The position numbers were made by a program, and so were the translations under genes. 53,472 nt of DNA from positions 1 through 53,472 of the forward strand of contig CAKOND010000009.1 in NCBI GenBank assembly GCA_934096945.1, written 5' to 3'. The notes under the pieces were generated by a model. That model did no database searches, had not been told where the DNA came from, and was given only the letters and a program-made list of their open reading frames with translations. Source of the DNA: an uncultured Bacilli bacterium. GTDB taxonomy: Bacteria > Bacillota_I > Bacilli_A > RF39 > UBA660. Numbering within the stretch: position 1 is the stretch's first letter; each line of letters opens with the position of its first letter. Below, piece by piece: positions 42,974 through 51,066 of this stretch.

Positions 42974-43061
42974 TTAAATATCTTTCCAACCTGCTATATC
43001 GCTTATATCAAACTCATATTTTAATTTCTTATTGTAAGCATCTTCGTATGCTTTTTTTCTT
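42960..43061. repeat. 102-bp direct repeat, copy B
   Basis: Second copy, 100 of 102 positions identical to 41602-41703. It covers the end of the S41-like gene and the intact 3' end of the second PlsC-type gene. Confidence 0.95.
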
Positions 43062-43837
43062 GCTTCATAGTCCACTTCAGCCATATTTTTAGAGTCACTT
43101 CTTATACTTTCATTTGTTTCCGGATATATCACTTTGTTAATATTCACTTCATACTTTACTTTATTGAATTCATCATTATCTGCTTTACCTGTATCAATTA
43201 TTTTAACAAAGCACGATATAACGGGAACATCAAGTTCATGAGCAAACTGATATGCACCGCGTTTACATGGCCGAGGAAGTCTATAATTGAACCACATTTC
43301 TTCTTCAGGATATATTAAGACAAAATCACCTTTTGATAATATTTTCTTTAATTCCGGAACAAATTTTTTTATTATGTAGTTTGGACTTTTTGATAATGGT
43401 ATTACTTCAATGTTATTAAAAAGAAATCCTAAGAAACCAGGCATTGCTAAATTAGTATCTTGCACTACAATGTATAGCTTTTTATGGAGTTTTTCTTCTA
43501 CGATTTTGCGGATATTATAACTATCTAGAGGATTAAAATGGTTACTTGTAATAATTGCTCCTTTAGATAAATCAACTAAATCTAGCTTTTCTAATCCATT
43601 AATTTCAATATCTTGGTATAGTTCTTTACTTATCTTTTTTACTGTTTTATTGGCTATTTTATTTTTAAAAAAGTAACTTAGTTTTTTCTTATTTCTGTAA
43701 AAATTATCTATACATTTTTGGATTTCTTCATCTGATAAATTTGGATCACCAATTTCTACTTTTTTATTTAGTTCATTATTTTCAATATTCTTTTTTATAT
43801 TGTTTATAACTTCTTTTTTTTCTCCTCCGATTATCAT
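42974..43837 (-). CDS. PlsC-type acyltransferase, last gene of the lipid operon
   Basis: A 287-aa acyltransferase. A charged N-terminal region (about residues 1-85) precedes the domain with the canonical catalytic block SNHFNPLDS (His-X4-Asp, near residue 98), IVVQDTNLAMPGFLGFL, IEVIPLSKSP, and IYPEEEMWFNYRLPRPCKRG (the EGTR-like acceptor block). Its start overlaps the second GT8 gene by 4 nt (ATGA). It could transfer the acyl group from the operon's own carrier protein to the glycosylated acceptor; this is inference. Its 3' end is duplicated 1.36 kb away. Confidence 0.9.
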   Translation of the reverse strand: MIIGGEKKEVINNIKKNIENNELNKKVEIGDPNLSDEEIQKCIDNFYRNKKKLSYFFKNKIANKTVKKISKELYQDIEINGLEKLDLVDLSKGAIITSNHFNPLDSYNIRKIVEEKLHKKLYIVVQDTNLAMPGFLGFLFNNIEVIPLSKSPNYIIKKFVPELKKILSKGDFVLIYPEEEMWFNYRLPRPCKRGAYQFAHELDVPVISCFVKIIDTGKADNDEFNKVKYEVNINKVIYPETNESIRSDSKNMAEVDYEARKKAYEDAYNKKLKYEFDISDIAGWKDI

Positions 43838-44790
43838 AGACGTGTTTCTTTCCCACTTTCAAAAACATTTTTCAAAGTATTTTGAGTTCCAACTAAGCTT
43901 TCTGCTCGTGATACCATTAAGTCCATCCACTCACTATCTTTTTTTCTATCCTCATCTGTATAACTATTTTTTATTTCTAATATTTCATTATAAAATGGTG
44001 TAAGAACAGCATATTTCCAAAAATAATCATAGTATTGAACATCTTCATATTGCCATGGTTTTAAAAATAAATTGTAGTGGATAATTACTGGGTTTTCCAC
44101 TTCTTTATTATTTGGATTAGGCATAGCATCATAGATATCACTTAAATATTTAATATGTCCATAACACATAGAATTGATATAATCTTGGTCAGGTGCTATA
44201 ACATCAAAGCCATATTTTGTATATAAATCTAAAAATTTTTCATCTATTTTTAATTCACGTAATTTCTTTGAATTCATAAGTAAAACACCTGAATTAATGT
44301 ATTTATCACGAGGAATACCTACGACCTGTTCAAAATAACGTGCTAGAATTTCATTATCAATTGTTGATTTGTCTACAATGCATCCTAGATAATTATCACC
44401 TAAATCTTCATTATAAAGTCTAGATATGTCATCGGAAATTACTGTATCAGCATCAATATATATGCATTTATCATACTTTGGAAACATGACCGGTATAAAT
44501 AATCTGAAAAATATTGTTAATGTAAATGTGTATTCGCGTAATCTATTTCCTAGTTTATCTGTTATCATACTTAAATTTTGATTCATTTTTGTTAAAATTA
44601 TTTTTACATTGTCTGTTTCTAGTGATTTTAATTTTTGGGCATTTTCTTCACTTAAATTTTCATAAATCACATTAATATCATAATCATAGTTATTACTAGC
44701 ATTCATAATTAATGACTTAATCGAAACTGCTACAAATTTTGCATAGGTATCGTCAATTGCATAAAATACAGGTATTGTTACTCTATTCAT
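43834..44790 (-). CDS. GT8-family glycosyltransferase (second of two)
   Basis: A 318-aa retaining glycosyltransferase of the LgtC/glycogenin type: VTIPVFYAIDDTYAKFVAVS at the start, metal-binding DAD in CIYIDADTVISDD (about residue 107), NSGVLLMNSKKLRE, APDQDYINSMCYG, and the C-terminal HYNLFLKPWQYEDV with the His metal ligand. It uses a nucleotide sugar, probably UDP-linked. It overlaps its neighbours on both sides by 4-8 nt. No membrane helix, so it acts at the inner face on a lipid or on a carrier-bound acceptor. Confidence 0.93.
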   Translation of the reverse strand: MNRVTIPVFYAIDDTYAKFVAVSIKSLIMNASNNYDYDINVIYENLSEENAQKLKSLETDNVKIILTKMNQNLSMITDKLGNRLREYTFTLTIFFRLFIPVMFPKYDKCIYIDADTVISDDISRLYNEDLGDNYLGCIVDKSTIDNEILARYFEQVVGIPRDKYINSGVLLMNSKKLRELKIDEKFLDLYTKYGFDVIAPDQDYINSMCYGHIKYLSDIYDAMPNPNNKEVENPVIIHYNLFLKPWQYEDVQYYDYFWKYAVLTPFYNEILEIKNSYTDEDRKKDSEWMDLMVSRAESLVGTQNTLKNVFESGKETRL

Positions 44791-45598
44791 TTATATCCTC
44801 CTTAATTTTTTGATATTCTTCTAAGATATCATCAAAATCATGACATTTTAAGATATCATGAAGTCTATCTATGTTCCATGGTTTTACCTTTTGAGTTCTA
44901 AAGTACGGAAAGAACTTAAAAGTTGTTGTAAAATGTCTAAACACTGTATCTTTTTTCATGGCATGTTGTTCATTGTATTTTCTTTTAACTATTAGTTTTG
45001 GTTTACAATATTTATTTAATGCAGATTGATCTGGAAGAAGCATTTTCCTAGTACGACATATTTCACGTGACTTTTTAAAGCTTCCACTTTTCTTAATTAA
45101 ATCTAAGTTCAAAAGCAAAACACCTGAATTTAAATAATCTTTTTTAATTTTATTTTTGCTGTAGAAATATTGGCCATAGAAATCTCTAGCACCAACTAGT
45201 TCATACTTACTATTATCTATATCATAGAATTCTTTAAAATTTCTTTTAGCTACGACATCATTATCTAAATATAGTATTTTACTAGGAATATCTGGTACTA
45301 AATCAGCATAAAGTCGTAACATGCAATATGGTGTAAACATCGTATCTATATTTGATTTTGGCATTTCTTCTAAAAAGTACTTTTCTACATCAATTAATTT
45401 TACAAAACTATTTTTATTTACTTCTTTAACCAACTTATCTAGTTTTTTTACTGCTTTTTCACTTACACTCTTTTTATTCTCATAATTCATACTAAAAATG
45501 TAAATGTTTAAGTTTCCTTTTTCATGTTTTATTAAAGATAAAATTGATATTATTAAACCATCTACAATGTTGGAGTCTCCACAATATAATATGTTCAT
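44783..45598 (-). CDS. GT8-family glycosyltransferase (first of two)
   Basis: A 271-aa enzyme of the same family but clearly different in sequence: MNILYCGDSNIVDGLIISIL, YLDNDVVAKRNF with a DND metal motif (about residue 102), YLNSGVLLLNLDL, LLPDQSALNKYC, and RHFTTTFKFFPYFRTQKVKPW. ATG at 45598 has GAGGTATAAA in front and is preferred over the ATG four codons upstream, which overlaps the phosphopantetheinyl transferase gene. Two GT8 enzymes in one operon suggest a disaccharide or two sugars added in order. Confidence 0.93.
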   Translation of the reverse strand: MNILYCGDSNIVDGLIISILSLIKHEKGNLNIYIFSMNYENKKSVSEKAVKKLDKLVKEVNKNSFVKLIDVEKYFLEEMPKSNIDTMFTPYCMLRLYADLVPDIPSKILYLDNDVVAKRNFKEFYDIDNSKYELVGARDFYGQYFYSKNKIKKDYLNSGVLLLNLDLIKKSGSFKKSREICRTRKMLLPDQSALNKYCKPKLIVKRKYNEQHAMKKDTVFRHFTTTFKFFPYFRTQKVKPWNIDRLHDILKCHDFDDILEEYQKIKEDINE

Positions 45599-45599
45599 T

Positions 45600-46058
45600 T
45601 TATACCTCATTTCTACATATAGCTATTAAATACTCATCTTTGTCTATTATTTCAAACTTTTTTGTTAATTTAATAGTATCCACTTTTTCTAAACCATAAA
45701 AAATGCCTGTACCAAGCATCTTAACGTAAGCTTCTTTCATTACCCAAATTTTAGTAAAATCATACTCTTTGTTCTTAGATTTTTTTATTATTTCTTGCTC
45801 TCTTGGTGTGAAATATTTATTTACTACGCTTGGTTTATAAGTTAAATATTCTAAGTCTACACCTATTTCTTTATCACTAGTTACTAAAACGGTCATATTT
45901 TTATCGTGACTTATGTTAAAATATAATTCATTATTTTTTAAATATGGTTTACCATGTTCATTATAAATTATATTGGTATTTGGTATTTGGTCGTCATTTA
46001 AAACTTTTGTTAATAAGTCTTTTGACGATATATTTTCTTCAAGATAAATCTTATACAT
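45600..46058 (-). CDS. Sfp-type 4'-phosphopantetheinyl transferase
   Basis: A 152-aa enzyme that moves the phosphopantetheine arm from CoA to a carrier protein. Motifs in order: NEHGKPYL (about residue 33), LYFNISHDKN, IGVDLEYL with the Mg Asp and Glu, and FTKIWVMKEAYVKMLGTG, the WxxKEAxxK signature. It is shorter than Sfp (224 aa) and has the size of a compact single-domain or half-length form. It overlaps the carrier protein gene by 8 nt, so its natural substrate is very probably that carrier. Confidence 0.9.
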   Translation of the reverse strand: MYKIYLEENISSKDLLTKVLNDDQIPNTNIIYNEHGKPYLKNNELYFNISHDKNMTVLVTSDKEIGVDLEYLTYKPSVVNKYFTPREQEIIKKSKNKEYDFTKIWVMKEAYVKMLGTGIFYGLEKVDTIKLTKKFEIIDKDEYLIAICRNEV

Positions 46059-46275
46059 GACTACTTAAATAATTAATGATATCACCGACTGTTTGAATTT
46101 TTTTAATTTCTTTGTCCGGTATTTCTAATTCATATTTTGTTTCAATTTCTGAAATTAATGTTACCAAGTCAAGAGACTCTAAATCTAAGTCAGCTAATAA
46201 ATTAGTATTTTCGTTAATACTCTTTTCTGGTACTTCTGCAATACCTGCGATTATTTTGATTACTTCTTCTTTCAT
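46051..46275 (-). CDS. Acyl carrier protein of the lipid operon
   Basis: A 74-aa carrier with the phosphopantetheine attachment site DLDLESLDLVTL (Ser34) and the usual four-helix pattern ending in IQTVGDIINYLSS. Acidic like fatty-acid carriers. It is not next to fatty acid synthesis genes but between an AMP-forming ligase and a phosphopantetheinyl transferase, so it should be a dedicated carrier. It could also be a D-alanyl-type carrier, but no DltB-like transporter is present. Confidence 0.95.
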   Translation of the reverse strand: MKEEVIKIIAGIAEVPEKSINENTNLLADLDLESLDLVTLISEIETKYELEIPDKEIKKIQTVGDIINYLSSHV

Positions 46276-47846
46276 TTTTCTTCCTCCATTATTTTATTTC
46301 TTAAAATTTTTCTATTATTATTTTTTGGAAATTCTTCATTTCTAAGTGTTACTAATGCAATTTGATGATTTTTAGGAACCTTACTATTGTATTTGTAAAT
46401 AAGGCCATTAAAGTAATTAATGTTTCCAAAATATTCTTCGTTTGGATATATACTTGCTATAAGTTTATTATTACTTTCGTAAACTATTACTTCACAAACT
46501 CCTTTATCTTTTGATAACTTTTCTTCGATTGCTTCCGGAGATATGTTTTCACCATTACTTAATATAATTAAATTCTTTTTTCTTCCAGTTATGAATAAAA
46601 AATTATCTTTATCTAAATATCCAAAATCTCCGGTGTTAAAATATCCATTTTGCATAACCTTTTTAGTTGATGCTTCATCTTTGTAATATCCAAGCATTAC
46701 GATGTCGCCTTTAACAAGTATTTCATTATTTTCTATTTTTATATCTGCATCGCGGACTATTTGACCAACGGATCCATCTTTGTAGTATTCATTTCTATTA
46801 ACTGCTAGAACTGGTGAACATTCTGTTATGCCATAGCCATTTAAAATTTCAATTCCGATACTTCTAAACCATTTAACATACTTTTTGTCAAGATATGCAC
46901 CACCACAAATGATGTATTCTAAGTTACCACCGAAGCTTTCGCATATAGATCTAAAGAAATATTTTCTTAAGTCTATTCCTATTTTAAGTAAACTATTGCT
47001 TAACCTAATCATTGTTTTTAATATTTTATCCTTTTTGCTGTTTCGAGCATTTTTCCAAATTTGTTTGTAAAAATTTTCAATAAAAACTGGGACCACAAAC
47101 ATTGTATTAGGTTGTACTTCTTTCATTTCTGGTACAATATTTTTTAAACTATGATTTAAAAATACTGGAACACCATAGTAAAATGGTTTAAGTACGCTTG
47201 TTATTAGGCCAAAAGCATGATGAAATGGCAAACAAGAAAATACTAAACCGTTTGGTTTAAATAAACTACAGGCACCATAAATATCACTTAAAATATTCTT
47301 TTCACTTAACATTACGCCTTTGCTACTGCCAGTGGTTCCTGATGTGAAAAAAATTACTCTTTCTTTGTTTTTTATTTTGTTATCTTTAAATTCATATTTA
47401 TTTTCATTAATAGTTTCTTCAATATCATTTATAGAAAAACTTTTATATTTTTTTGTAATATTATCTATATCTGTATAATCTGGTGAATAATAAATTATTT
47501 TACTATCACTTTTCTTAAGTAATTCATTAATTTTTTGTTCATCTAAATCTTTATCAATTACTACTGCTATATTTTGACTAATTATAATACTAAAGAATAA
47601 AACTAAGTAATTGTAGGAATTTTCACCAATTAAAGCTATGTGTTTTCCTTTATAATTGTTACTAAAATAATTTGACATAATTGTTACGTCATGATAAAAA
47701 TCGCCATAAGTTTTATTAATAGTTTCCTTTTTGGAATTCTTAAAAATAAAAGCTATAGCTTCTTCGTTTTTTTTATAATTTAATTCTAGAAGTTCTTTAA
47801 AACTCTTTAATTTTTTATGTTCATAATATGCATATGTTTTATTCAT
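46272..47846 (-). CDS. AMP-forming acyl-CoA/acyl-ACP ligase
   Basis: A 524-aa adenylate-forming enzyme: P-loop-like FFTSGTTGSSKGVMLSEKN (about residue 168), LPFHHAFGLI, GYGITECSPVLAVNR, GYFNTGDFGYLD, TGRKKNLIILSNGENISPE (about 424) and the C-terminal catalytic Lys in NRKILRNKI (about 515). The TGRKKN.I..SNGENI block is that of fatty acyl ligases rather than amino acid adenylation domains. The product would be an acyl-AMP passed to the carrier encoded next. ATG at 47846 follows GGAG at 7 nt; in-frame codons further up lack a site. First gene of the operon. Confidence 0.9.
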   Translation of the reverse strand: MNKTYAYYEHKKLKSFKELLELNYKKNEEAIAFIFKNSKKETINKTYGDFYHDVTIMSNYFSNNYKGKHIALIGENSYNYLVLFFSIIISQNIAVVIDKDLDEQKINELLKKSDSKIIYYSPDYTDIDNITKKYKSFSINDIEETINENKYEFKDNKIKNKERVIFFTSGTTGSSKGVMLSEKNILSDIYGACSLFKPNGLVFSCLPFHHAFGLITSVLKPFYYGVPVFLNHSLKNIVPEMKEVQPNTMFVVPVFIENFYKQIWKNARNSKKDKILKTMIRLSNSLLKIGIDLRKYFFRSICESFGGNLEYIICGGAYLDKKYVKWFRSIGIEILNGYGITECSPVLAVNRNEYYKDGSVGQIVRDADIKIENNEILVKGDIVMLGYYKDEASTKKVMQNGYFNTGDFGYLDKDNFLFITGRKKNLIILSNGENISPEAIEEKLSKDKGVCEVIVYESNNKLIASIYPNEEYFGNINYFNGLIYKYNSKVPKNHQIALVTLRNEEFPKNNNRKILRNKIMEEEK

Positions 47847-47943
47847 ACTTCCACTCCATGTATAAGGAAATGACCCTACATATAATGATAACATGTTTTT
47901 GTCAGTTTGAAAACAAATTTTGTGTTTTATCAAGCAAAAAGAG

Positions 47944-48309
47944 TTAATTTGTATTCTTTATTAACTCTCTTTCTATCCATAACATTAGTAAATTTAGTAT
48001 ATACTCTTTTTCTTCGTTTGTTAATTCTTTATTTTTAGAAATATGATGCCACTTGTAAAGGCATGACCTACAACAACAGGCACAGGCATGCATTGCTATA
48101 AAGACAGGATGATTTTTCATTGGTGTTTGCTTACCATCATTTTGGGGATTTGCTGGTCCTAGTTTTTCGTTTATAAAATCAATAGCATGACTTTTAATTT
48201 TATCCATGCCTTTTTCGTTAATGTAGTTTATTTCTTTGATTTTTAAATGAAAAGAATTTCTAAATTTTGATGTTTGTAACTTATTTAAAATTAGTTCATA
48301 TCTATTCAT
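47944..48309 (-). CDS. DUF4186 protein
   Basis: A 121-aa protein of the DUF4186 family: FRNSFHLKIKEINYINEKG, DKIKSHAIDFINEKLGPANP, NDGKQTPMKNHPVFIAMHA and CCRSCLYKWHHISKNKEL are its conserved blocks. The His and Cys residues (HACACCCRSC, KWHH) look like a metal site. Function unknown. Its start overlaps a truncated acetyltransferase fragment by 8 nt. It lies upstream of the lipid operon on the same strand, but with a 97-nt gap. Confidence 0.88.
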   Translation of the reverse strand: MNRYELILNKLQTSKFRNSFHLKIKEINYINEKGMDKIKSHAIDFINEKLGPANPQNDGKQTPMKNHPVFIAMHACACCCRSCLYKWHHISKNKELTNEEKEYILNLLMLWIERELIKNTN

Positions 48310-48487
48310 TTTTAAAATATTCTTCTTTAGTTAATGAATATACACCAAGGTCACTACGATTACCTTCTTTGTCTAGTACTCTGGATTTTTGGGTTTCTTC
48401 GAGTATCATGCCGGATTTTTCCATTACTTTGCCACTTCCGGGGTTAAGTAACATGTATTCAGCGTAAATAGTTTCAGCTTTTATCAT
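48302..48487 (-). pseudogene. C-terminal fragment of a GNAT acetyltransferase
   Basis: Only 61 residues remain. NPGSGKVMEKSGMILEETQK followed by LGVYSLTKEEYFK is the last third of a RimJ/RimL-type N-acetyltransferase, where the normal protein has about 170 residues. The acetyl-CoA-binding first part is missing, although an ATG with GGAGGATAAA in front would still allow translation of the stub. Confidence 0.75.
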
Positions 48488-48497
48488 TTTATCCTCC

Positions 48498-48964
48498 TTA
48501 CACTAACCAATTTTTTATCTCTTCTTCATTAGTAATATAGTTTAAAGTTATTCCTGAAATGAAATTTAGGTTGCTATAGTGTTTCTTTAAACTTTCTAGA
48601 CTACCATTAACTGTTGAACCACCACTTGTTACAAAGACATAAATATCTTTGCCTTCTAGGTTATTTTCTTCAATAAATGTGTCAATAATTGAAGGTTCTC
48701 TGTACCACCATACTGGAAAACTAATTACAATTTTAGAATATTTTTCTAAATTATTTACTTTTTTTGCTACTTTTGGTCTTGAACTTACATCTTCCATTTC
48801 TAGTGTTGACCTACTATTTTTGTTTTTCCAATCTAAATCTTCACTTGTGTACTTTTCTACCGGTTCAATTTTAAATAAATCTCCATTTACAATTTTGCAA
48901 CTTTTTCTGAAATGCTTTTTGTTGTTCCGGTTGCAGAGAAATAACATACTAATATTTTATTCAT
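48498..48964 (-). pseudogene. Flavodoxin with a single-base frameshift
   Basis: From ATG 48964 the product starts MNKILVCYFSATGTTKSISE, the FMN phosphate loop of flavodoxin (SATGTT), and stops after 23 codons. One base earlier in frame, the sequence continues as IVNGDLFKIEP, VISFPVWWYREPSIIDTFIE and VFVTSGGSTVNGSLESLK to the end at 48498, a complete flavodoxin. The break lies at a run of four A residues (minus strand, about 48893-48896) where five would restore the frame. Either a real mutation or a homopolymer sequencing error. Confidence 0.8.
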
Positions 48965-49052
48965 ATAATCAATCCTTTCTAATAATTTTATTATATCATG
49001 ATTTGTTTTTTTATTTTATATTTTTTATTATTTTTCGTTTTTTAACAAAATA

Positions 49053-49075
49053 AAAAGCCCTTAATTAAGGACTTT
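49053..49075 (-). terminator. Hairpin downstream of tmRNA
   Basis: AAAGTCCTTAA / TTAAGGGCTTT (one mismatch) on the minus strand, followed by TTATTTT. It is a second stop signal after tmRNA or one belonging to the lost plus-strand gene. Confidence 0.5.
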
Positions 49076-49144
49076 GATATCAAATTTGATGAAGGTGGAA
49101 AACTTACTTTCATTTTTTTAGTAAAAAGAAAAAACATAGCATAG
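49070..49144 (+). pseudogene. Possible C-terminal remnant of a lost gene next to tmRNA
   Basis: The plus strand reads FDIKFDEGGKLTFIFLVKRK and then a stop at 49142-49144. The composition is that of a real protein end (an acidic-glycine turn, a beta strand, a basic tail), like the ends of some recombinases. No upstream part exists. tmRNA 3' ends are common integration sites, which makes a lost element plausible. Confidence 0.3.
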
Positions 49145-49191
49145 AATTATTAAATAAATTTAATGAAAGTAAGAGGTAAATAAGAGGTAAA

Positions 49192-49216
49192 ATAAAAAAA
49201 TCCCGTATTTACGGGA
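49192..49216 (-). terminator. tmRNA terminator
   Basis: CCCGT-AAAT-ACGGG on the minus strand followed by ATTTTTTT, 14 nt after the tmRNA CCA end. Confidence 0.9.
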
Positions 49217-49228
49217 GAAAATTCAATT

Positions 49229-49586
49229 TGGTGGAGAAGAGGAGACTTGAACTCCTGTCCAATATACCCTATATCATAACATCTACAAGTTTAGGTAGAT
49301 TTTGATTTCCTAACTAAAGTGGCTCTACACTAACCGATTAGTTAGTAAGTCTAGTAAAAATTCTATATAGTATCCTAAACAAATAATATATTATATCTTA
49401 TATTTATTAACCCCTAGTTCAACCTATAAGAGAAATTGAATAGAAGTGCTCCCTTATCCTATTAATTAGGCAAAAGCAGGAGCGAAACCATAATTAGTTT
49501 CGTCATTTAATTTTAATTGTGCACTTAAGGTATGCCGACCACTTGCAGTCATGCCTAGTAATACATGTCGAAACCAATGCTTCCCC
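49229..49586 (-). ncRNA. ssrA: Transfer-messenger RNA (tmRNA)
   Basis: A 358-nt gene. The tRNA-like ends pair (GGGGAAG with CTTCTCC), the 3' end has GTTCAAGTC as T-loop and an encoded CCA, and the 5' part has the conserved TTCGACA. The tag frame at 49466-49522 starts with resume codon GCA and reads AQLKLNDETNYGFAPAFA, then TAA. The end AFA rather than ALAA is what I recall from mycoplasma tags. It has its own promoter and terminator. It rescues stalled ribosomes and marks products for proteolysis. Confidence 0.95.
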
Positions 49587-49596
49587 ATGTGCTATA

Positions 49597-49625
49597 ATTA
49601 TAGCAAAATTTTGCGCTTTTGTCTA
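49597..49625 (-). promoter_or_regulatory. tmRNA promoter
   Basis: TAGACA, 17-nt spacer, TATAAT with TGC extension on the minus strand, 10 nt before the mature 5' end. Confidence 0.75.
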
Positions 49626-49640
49626 TAGTTTTTAGCAACA

Positions 49641-50645
49641 TTAGCAAACATCTGCTTGAGATTCACCATTTAATGAAAAATCAGCAAATTCTTTTTTTAA
49701 ATAAAGTGGGTATGCAGCTGCACCAATCATTGCGGCATTGTCTGTACAATAAATAAACTCTGGAATACTTAATTTTGCACCATTTTTTTCTGCTACTTTG
49801 TTAATTTCACTTCTTAAATATTTGTTAGCAGATACTCCGCCAGCTACAAGAACATGTTTTATGCCTGTATTTTTTAAGGCTAAATCGGTTTTTCTAGCTA
49901 GTTCATCTATGGCAACATATTGGAAACTAGCTGCTAAATCTGCTTCTCTAATAACATTACCACGTTGCTTTTCGTTATGAACGACATTTATTATACGACT
50001 TTTTAGCCCACTATAACTGAAATTGTATGTATTATCCATTACTGGTCTAGGAAAATCATAGGTAACATTACCCTCTAAGGCTTTTTTTTCAATTCCTGGT
50101 CCACCTGGGTAAGGTATTCCTAGTATTCTAGCTACTTTATCATACGCTTCACCTATTGCATCATCTAGTGTGCCGCCTAAAAATTCAAAGTCATAGTCAT
50201 CTTTCATTATTACAAGCTCTGTATGGCCTCCACTTACTACTAAAGCAAGTAATGGAAACTCTAATTTTTTATTAATAGCATTTGCGTAAATATGTCCAAT
50301 TAGGTGATTTACAGCTATTAAAGGTTTATTGTAAACATAACTTAAAACTTTGGCAAATTCTATACCAACAAGAAGAGAACCTAAAAGTCCCGGTTTTTGA
50401 GTAACTGCTATAGCATCAACGTCATTTACAGTCATATTTGCTTTTTTTAAAGTTTCTTCTAAAACCATTGTTATATTTTCTGTATGCATGCGCGAAGCTA
50501 TTTCAGGAACTACACCACCAAAATTTGCGTGTGTATACATTTGAGTTAAAATTGTTATTGCTACAACTTCATGACCATTTTTAACAATTGCAATACTTGT
50601 TTCATCGCACGATGTTTCTATCGCTAATATATTTATGTCTTTCAA
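49641..50645 (-). CDS. tsaD: tRNA threonylcarbamoyladenosine synthase subunit TsaD
   Basis: A 334-aa ASKHA-fold enzyme that with TsaB and TsaE transfers the threonylcarbamoyl group to A37 of ANN-decoding tRNAs. Signatures: LAIETSCDETSIAIV, the metal-binding HLIGHIYAN, VVSGGHTELV, GEAYDKVARILGIPYPGGP, VAGGVSANKYLR and YCTDNAAMIGAAA. Complete length. Starts 1 nt after the rimI stop. Last gene of the tsaE-tsaB-rimI-tsaD operon. Confidence 0.98.
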   Translation of the reverse strand: MKDINILAIETSCDETSIAIVKNGHEVVAITILTQMYTHANFGGVVPEIASRMHTENITMVLEETLKKANMTVNDVDAIAVTQKPGLLGSLLVGIEFAKVLSYVYNKPLIAVNHLIGHIYANAINKKLEFPLLALVVSGGHTELVIMKDDYDFEFLGGTLDDAIGEAYDKVARILGIPYPGGPGIEKKALEGNVTYDFPRPVMDNTYNFSYSGLKSRIINVVHNEKQRGNVIREADLAASFQYVAIDELARKTDLALKNTGIKHVLVAGGVSANKYLRSEINKVAEKNGAKLSIPEFIYCTDNAAMIGAAAYPLYLKKEFADFSLNGESQADVC

Positions 50646-50646
50646 T

Positions 50647-51066
50647 TTATATCCCCCACTTCATAATTATGGCATCAGCATCTTTATAATATCTTTTTCT
50701 AATTCCCACTACTTTGAATCCACATTTTTTGTAAAGAGCTAATGCACTAATGTTCATACTTGATACTTCTAATGTTATTGTTTCATCTTTACACTTTTTT
50801 TGAAGCTCATTTAATAATTTATAGCCTATGTGGTTTAATCTATGCTTTTCATCTACGTAAATACTTAATAAGTCCATATTATCTTCAAAATCTAAAGCAT
50901 ATAAATAACCTACAACAAGGTTATTTACTTCTGCCACTAGTACAATGGCTATATTACTATTTATTTCAGTTTCTATATGATAAGTTTTTTCAAAATTATC
51001 ATGTAGTTTTCTTCCTAGTTTATTAATTTCTTCAACATCCGAGTTAATTGCTTTTCTTATCAATTT
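50647..51066 (-). CDS. rimI: GNAT acetyltransferase, RimI-like
   Basis: A 139-aa N-acetyltransferase with YLYALDFEDNMDLLSIYVDE, the acetyl-CoA loop KHRLNHIGYKLLNELQ and SSMNISALALYKKCGF. Position between tsaB and tsaD matches RimI, which acetylates the N-terminal alanine of ribosomal protein S18. The loop HRLNHIGYKLL departs from the usual RRxGxG/A, with Leu and His in it. Start is uncertain: TTG at 51066 gives the usual MIRKA beginning with GGTG 6 nt upstream; GTG at 51075 adds three residues. Either way it overlaps tsaB. Confidence 0.85.
   Translation of the reverse strand, partial: KLIRKAINSDVEEINKLGRKLHDNFEKTYHIETEINSNIAIVLVAEVNNLVVGYLYALDFEDNMDLLSIYVDEKHRLNHIGYKLLNELQKKCKDETITLEVSSMNISALALYKKCGFKVVGIRKRYYKDADAIIMKWGI

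Noticed and set aside
45600..47846. A D-alanylation (dlt) operon, because of ligase plus small carrier protein
   Set aside because: No DltB-type membrane acyltransferase or DltD is present, and the ligase motifs are those of fatty acyl ligases.
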